The notes under the pieces were generated by a model, which worked only from the letters and a program-made list of their open reading frames with translations, was not told the DNA's origin and ran no database searches. DNA of 5,858 nucleotides from an uncultured Candidatus Saccharibacteria bacterium (GTDB lineage Bacteria; Patescibacteriota; Saccharimonadia; Saccharimonadales; Saccharimonadaceae), in NCBI GenBank assembly GCA_937919305.1, contig CALFQW010000130.1:1-5858 (forward strand), in the 5' to 3' direction. This document shows, piece after piece, positions 4,076-5,858 of this stretch; positions within the stretch are counted from its first letter, which is position 1; each line of letters starts with the position of its first letter. The position numbers were made by a program, and so were the translations under genes.

Positions 4076-5545
4076 TTAGCGTGTATTGTTATAGACGCGC
4101 AGTAATACTGGTTTGTCGCGGTTAGAGCTTGACAGTATTTTTTCAGGAGCTTTATTTATCTGAATGTCTGTTCTGTCGAGGACTATACTGCGCTGCTGTC
4201 TATCTTCACCAGTGGTCTCACTGGTAGCAACTGTCAGGAGTGGATATTCACGTCTCAGTATGTCGTAGAATTCGGTAGAATCTTGCTCGACTATGAGTCT
4301 CGTGGTCAACTGTGGCTCAATAGAGTCACGTATGGCTTGCAATTCTGGCTGATGAGTTGATGTTGTATCTGTGTAATAATAACCGTAGAAATATCGTGCT
4401 GGAGCGATAGTAACAAATCCGAGAACGATAAGTGTTATCGGTACAAATGCTGCCATCCTCGCATAAGGATTCCTTGGGAATAACTTGTACCATTCACGCA
4501 TGAACGTATCGATACCGATTGCGAGTAATAAAATGCTTGGTATGAGGATAAGCGTAAACCGATTTGGATTTAGATATAGCAACGGTAAAGCGGATAGCAG
4601 CCACACGAAGATTAGGTACGATCGTGCCGAATGACTGTCAACTATAATTTTCACTAAACCGATCAGTACAAAAAGTGCGAACGGCAAGCTAACGAACGGT
4701 AGTATTGCACCGTCGATACTGGGGCTGCCGAATGATAGTAAAGTGGTTGCGAGTAGCTTCAGTTGTGCAAGGTGATTGCCGTCTAAAATATTCTGGCTTA
4801 CAGGTGCTGTACCGTTCAGTAAAGTAGCGATAACTAAAGGATCGAATATAACGGATATTGCTATTGGCACCACTATCAAAGCTGATAAAAATGCAAATAT
4901 CATATATTGATACCATTTTGTTTTTTTCAGTTGATGCCGGATGTGCGGATGAAATATCGCAGCAACACCGAGAGCCAAGAGAGCGTATATTCCTAAGGGC
5001 ATATATAGCAGTAGCGCACATGACAGCACGATCAGTAGCTTCCAGCCGAACAGCGTACCACTTCTCTTTGTCAGCAACATTGATGCGCTATAGAGTATGA
5101 AGCTAACCAATAAGACGTATAGTATGGCCGCCGTTCCGTTTCGAGAAATTGTTATAAAAGGCACTGAAGTAATCGCTATCAGTGACGCGATCATAGCTAC
5201 GTTGGAACGAAACCACTTGTTCAACGTAACCGTTAGAGTGATCGCTGTAATAATCGCGAGCAGTAACGAAGGCAGTCGTATACTAAAGTTCGATAATCCT
5301 AAAAAGCTCACACTCGCTTTTTGTAGTAGATGATACGGCGCATTTATCATGTCGCTGAATTGGGGCTGCAGTATATTTATTGCGTTGCTAGCGACTACTG
5401 ATCTCATTTCAGCATTTGAGACACCTGCAGGAACGCTCGAAAAATCAGTCAAGAGCAGTGCCGATACGCACAGTGCCAGTAGGCCATAGCCGATGAGATA
5501 GCGGTATTTGTATAAAAGTAGTTCACTGATGAGTGATTGCTTCAT
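4076..5545 (-). CDS. Polytopic GT-C (ArnT/PMT-like, GT39-type) membrane glycosyltransferase
   Basis: A 489-residue integral membrane protein, probably transferring a sugar from a polyprenyl-phosphate carrier to an envelope acceptor; donor and acceptor cannot be read from sequence. A short basic N-terminus leads into a first membrane segment at about 16-33. The first extracytoplasmic loop has NAEMRS at 44-49, where related enzymes carry an acidic (D)E-x-R/Y motif, then APYHLLQKASVSFLGLSNFSIRLPSLL at about 69-95, with the LG-S-FSIRLPS pattern typical of this group. Further hydrophobic segments at about 94-108, 116-134 and 138-158, and several more to about residue 387, are followed by a soluble tail of about 100 residues (388-489), placed outside the membrane in ArnT-like proteins. 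Only Glu 46 of the usual acidic pair is present, so catalysis is not assured. The ATG at 5545 has only AAGG very close (2-base gap). It starts 22 bases after dnaB and ends 44 bases before ybaB. The fold is secure; the reaction is not. Confidence 0.75.
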   Translation of the reverse strand: MKQSLISELLLYKYRYLIGYGLLALCVSALLLTDFSSVPAGVSNAEMRSVVASNAINILQPQFSDMINAPYHLLQKASVSFLGLSNFSIRLPSLLLAIITAITLTVTLNKWFRSNVAMIASLIAITSVPFITISRNGTAAILYVLLVSFILYSASMLLTKRSGTLFGWKLLIVLSCALLLYMPLGIYALLALGVAAIFHPHIRHQLKKTKWYQYMIFAFLSALIVVPIAISVIFDPLVIATLLNGTAPVSQNILDGNHLAQLKLLATTLLSFGSPSIDGAILPFVSLPFALFVLIGLVKIIVDSHSARSYLIFVWLLSALPLLYLNPNRFTLILIPSILLLAIGIDTFMREWYKLFPRNPYARMAAFVPITLIVLGFVTIAPARYFYGYYYTDTTSTHQPELQAIRDSIEPQLTTRLIVEQDSTEFYDILRREYPLLTVATSETTGEDRQQRSIVLDRTDIQINKAPEKILSSSNRDKPVLLRVYNNTR

Positions 5546-5554
5546 GACCTTAGT

Positions 5555-5560
5555 AGTATA
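5555..5560 (-). promoter_or_regulatory. Weak candidate -10 before the glycosyltransferase
   Basis: TATACT on the minus strand, in the dnaB-glycosyltransferase gap, would start transcription about 3 bases before the ATG at 5545. It has no TGn extension and no recognisable -35, so read-through from dnaB is at least as likely. Confidence 0.22.
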
Positions 5561-5567
5561 CCGTACA

Positions 5568-5858
5568 TTAGGTATCGATACGTTGTTTGTCTAGTGACAT
5601 AAATCGCAAACGTTCAGGGTGGAAGTACAGCTCAACCGTCCCAACTGGGCCATTACGGTGTTTAGCTATTATGAGATCCGTAATGTTTTGCCTGTCTGTT
5701 TCGGGATTGTAGTAAGCTTCACGATATATGAACGCAACTATATCAGCATCTTGCTCGATAGACCCTGATTCACGCAAATCGCTGAGCTGCGGGATTTGAG
5801 GGCTGCGTGATTCAACACTACGTGATAGCTGTGAAAGTGCAATAACCGGAACGTCTAG
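5568..5858 (-). CDS. dnaB: Replicative DNA helicase DnaB, last 96 residues (5' part outside window)
   Basis: C-terminal end of the hexameric RecA-fold helicase that unwinds DNA at the replication fork. The frame is open to the window edge and enters at [11 protein letters not shown], the segment just after the Walker B motif in DnaB. Next come [19 protein letters not shown] (fragment residues 23-41), the most diagnostic DnaB signature, then [11 protein letters not shown] and [24 protein letters not shown] near the end. The KHRNGPVG segment corresponds to the motif H4 region holding the Arg finger that reaches the neighbouring subunit's ATP. The TAA stop at 5570-5568 gives a short, ordinary C-terminal tail. 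No intein is seen in the visible part. Any start inside this region would be false, because the homology continues to the window edge. Confidence 0.97.
   Translation of the reverse strand, partial: LDVPVIALSQLSRSVESRSPQIPQLSDLRESGSIEQDADIVAFIYREAYYNPETDRQNITDLIIAKHRNGPVGTVELYFHPERLRFMSLDKQRIDT

Noticed and set aside
4689..5333. Small ORFs in other frames within the glycosyltransferase gene
   Set aside because: They overlap a continuous 489-codon membrane-protein frame and have no RBS or motif support.
5568..5777. A 69-codon independent ORF starting at TTG
   Set aside because: The homology to DnaB continues upstream in frame to the window edge, so this is the end of dnaB and not a separate gene.
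1..5858. Alternative genetic code (UGA as glycine, as in Gracilibacteria/SR1)
   Set aside because: All genes are full length under the standard code with no in-frame TGA. All stops seen happen to be TAA or TAG, but six genes are too few to infer that TGA is reassigned.

Overview
The window looks like core chromosome from a reduced-genome bacterium. Candidate Phyla Radiation (Patescibacteria) and most probably Candidatus Saccharibacteria (TM7) is my best guess, from the general look of the DHH phosphoesterase, the short YbaB, the compact spacing and SD-poor starts. This is inference from pattern memory, not a phylogeny. The genetic code appears standard: no reading frame needs UGA read as an amino acid. 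There are no mobile elements, CRISPR arrays, tRNAs or rRNAs, and no gene-free stretch above 300 bases; the largest gap is the 185-base divergent region at 650-834.

Left part (1-834). The 5' part of cysteinyl-tRNA synthetase (cysS) runs leftward off the window edge. It is divergent from a rightward aspartokinase-like gene. The divergent region holds a candidate extended -10 promoter for each direction and two short palindromes. On the aspartokinase side it also holds a compact leader that looks like a ribosome-mediated transcription attenuator: a 15-codon ORF with early Thr/Ile/Lys codons, a strong intrinsic terminator just before the ribosome binding site, and an alternative antiterminator stem whose 5' arm lies over the end of the leader ORF. 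This is the most interesting signal in the window.

Middle (835-4031). The aspartokinase-like gene carries the family's KFGGTS, GGSD and ADPR signatures and an ACT-type C-terminal half, but the normally invariant Arg of RGGSD is Ser. It ends tail-to-tail with a leftward DHH/DHHA1 phosphoesterase gene; both stop codons lie inside one palindrome, CTATAG. That phosphoesterase is preceded, in its own direction, by recR and ybaB, a recombination-repair/nucleoid pair that is widely conserved. The three genes are tightly spaced (11 and 24 bases) and may be one operon, with a possible internal promoter before the phosphoesterase.

Right part (4076-5858). Further upstream on the same strand are a polytopic GT-C (ArnT/PMT-like, GT39-type) membrane protein and the last 96 codons of the replicative helicase dnaB. 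The leftward run therefore reads dnaB, glycosyltransferase, ybaB, recR, DHH phosphoesterase: mostly DNA replication, repair and nucleotide turnover, with one envelope gene inserted. Two proteins show losses at normally conserved sites: RecR keeps only one of four zinc-finger cysteines, and the phosphoesterase lacks the motif I histidine.
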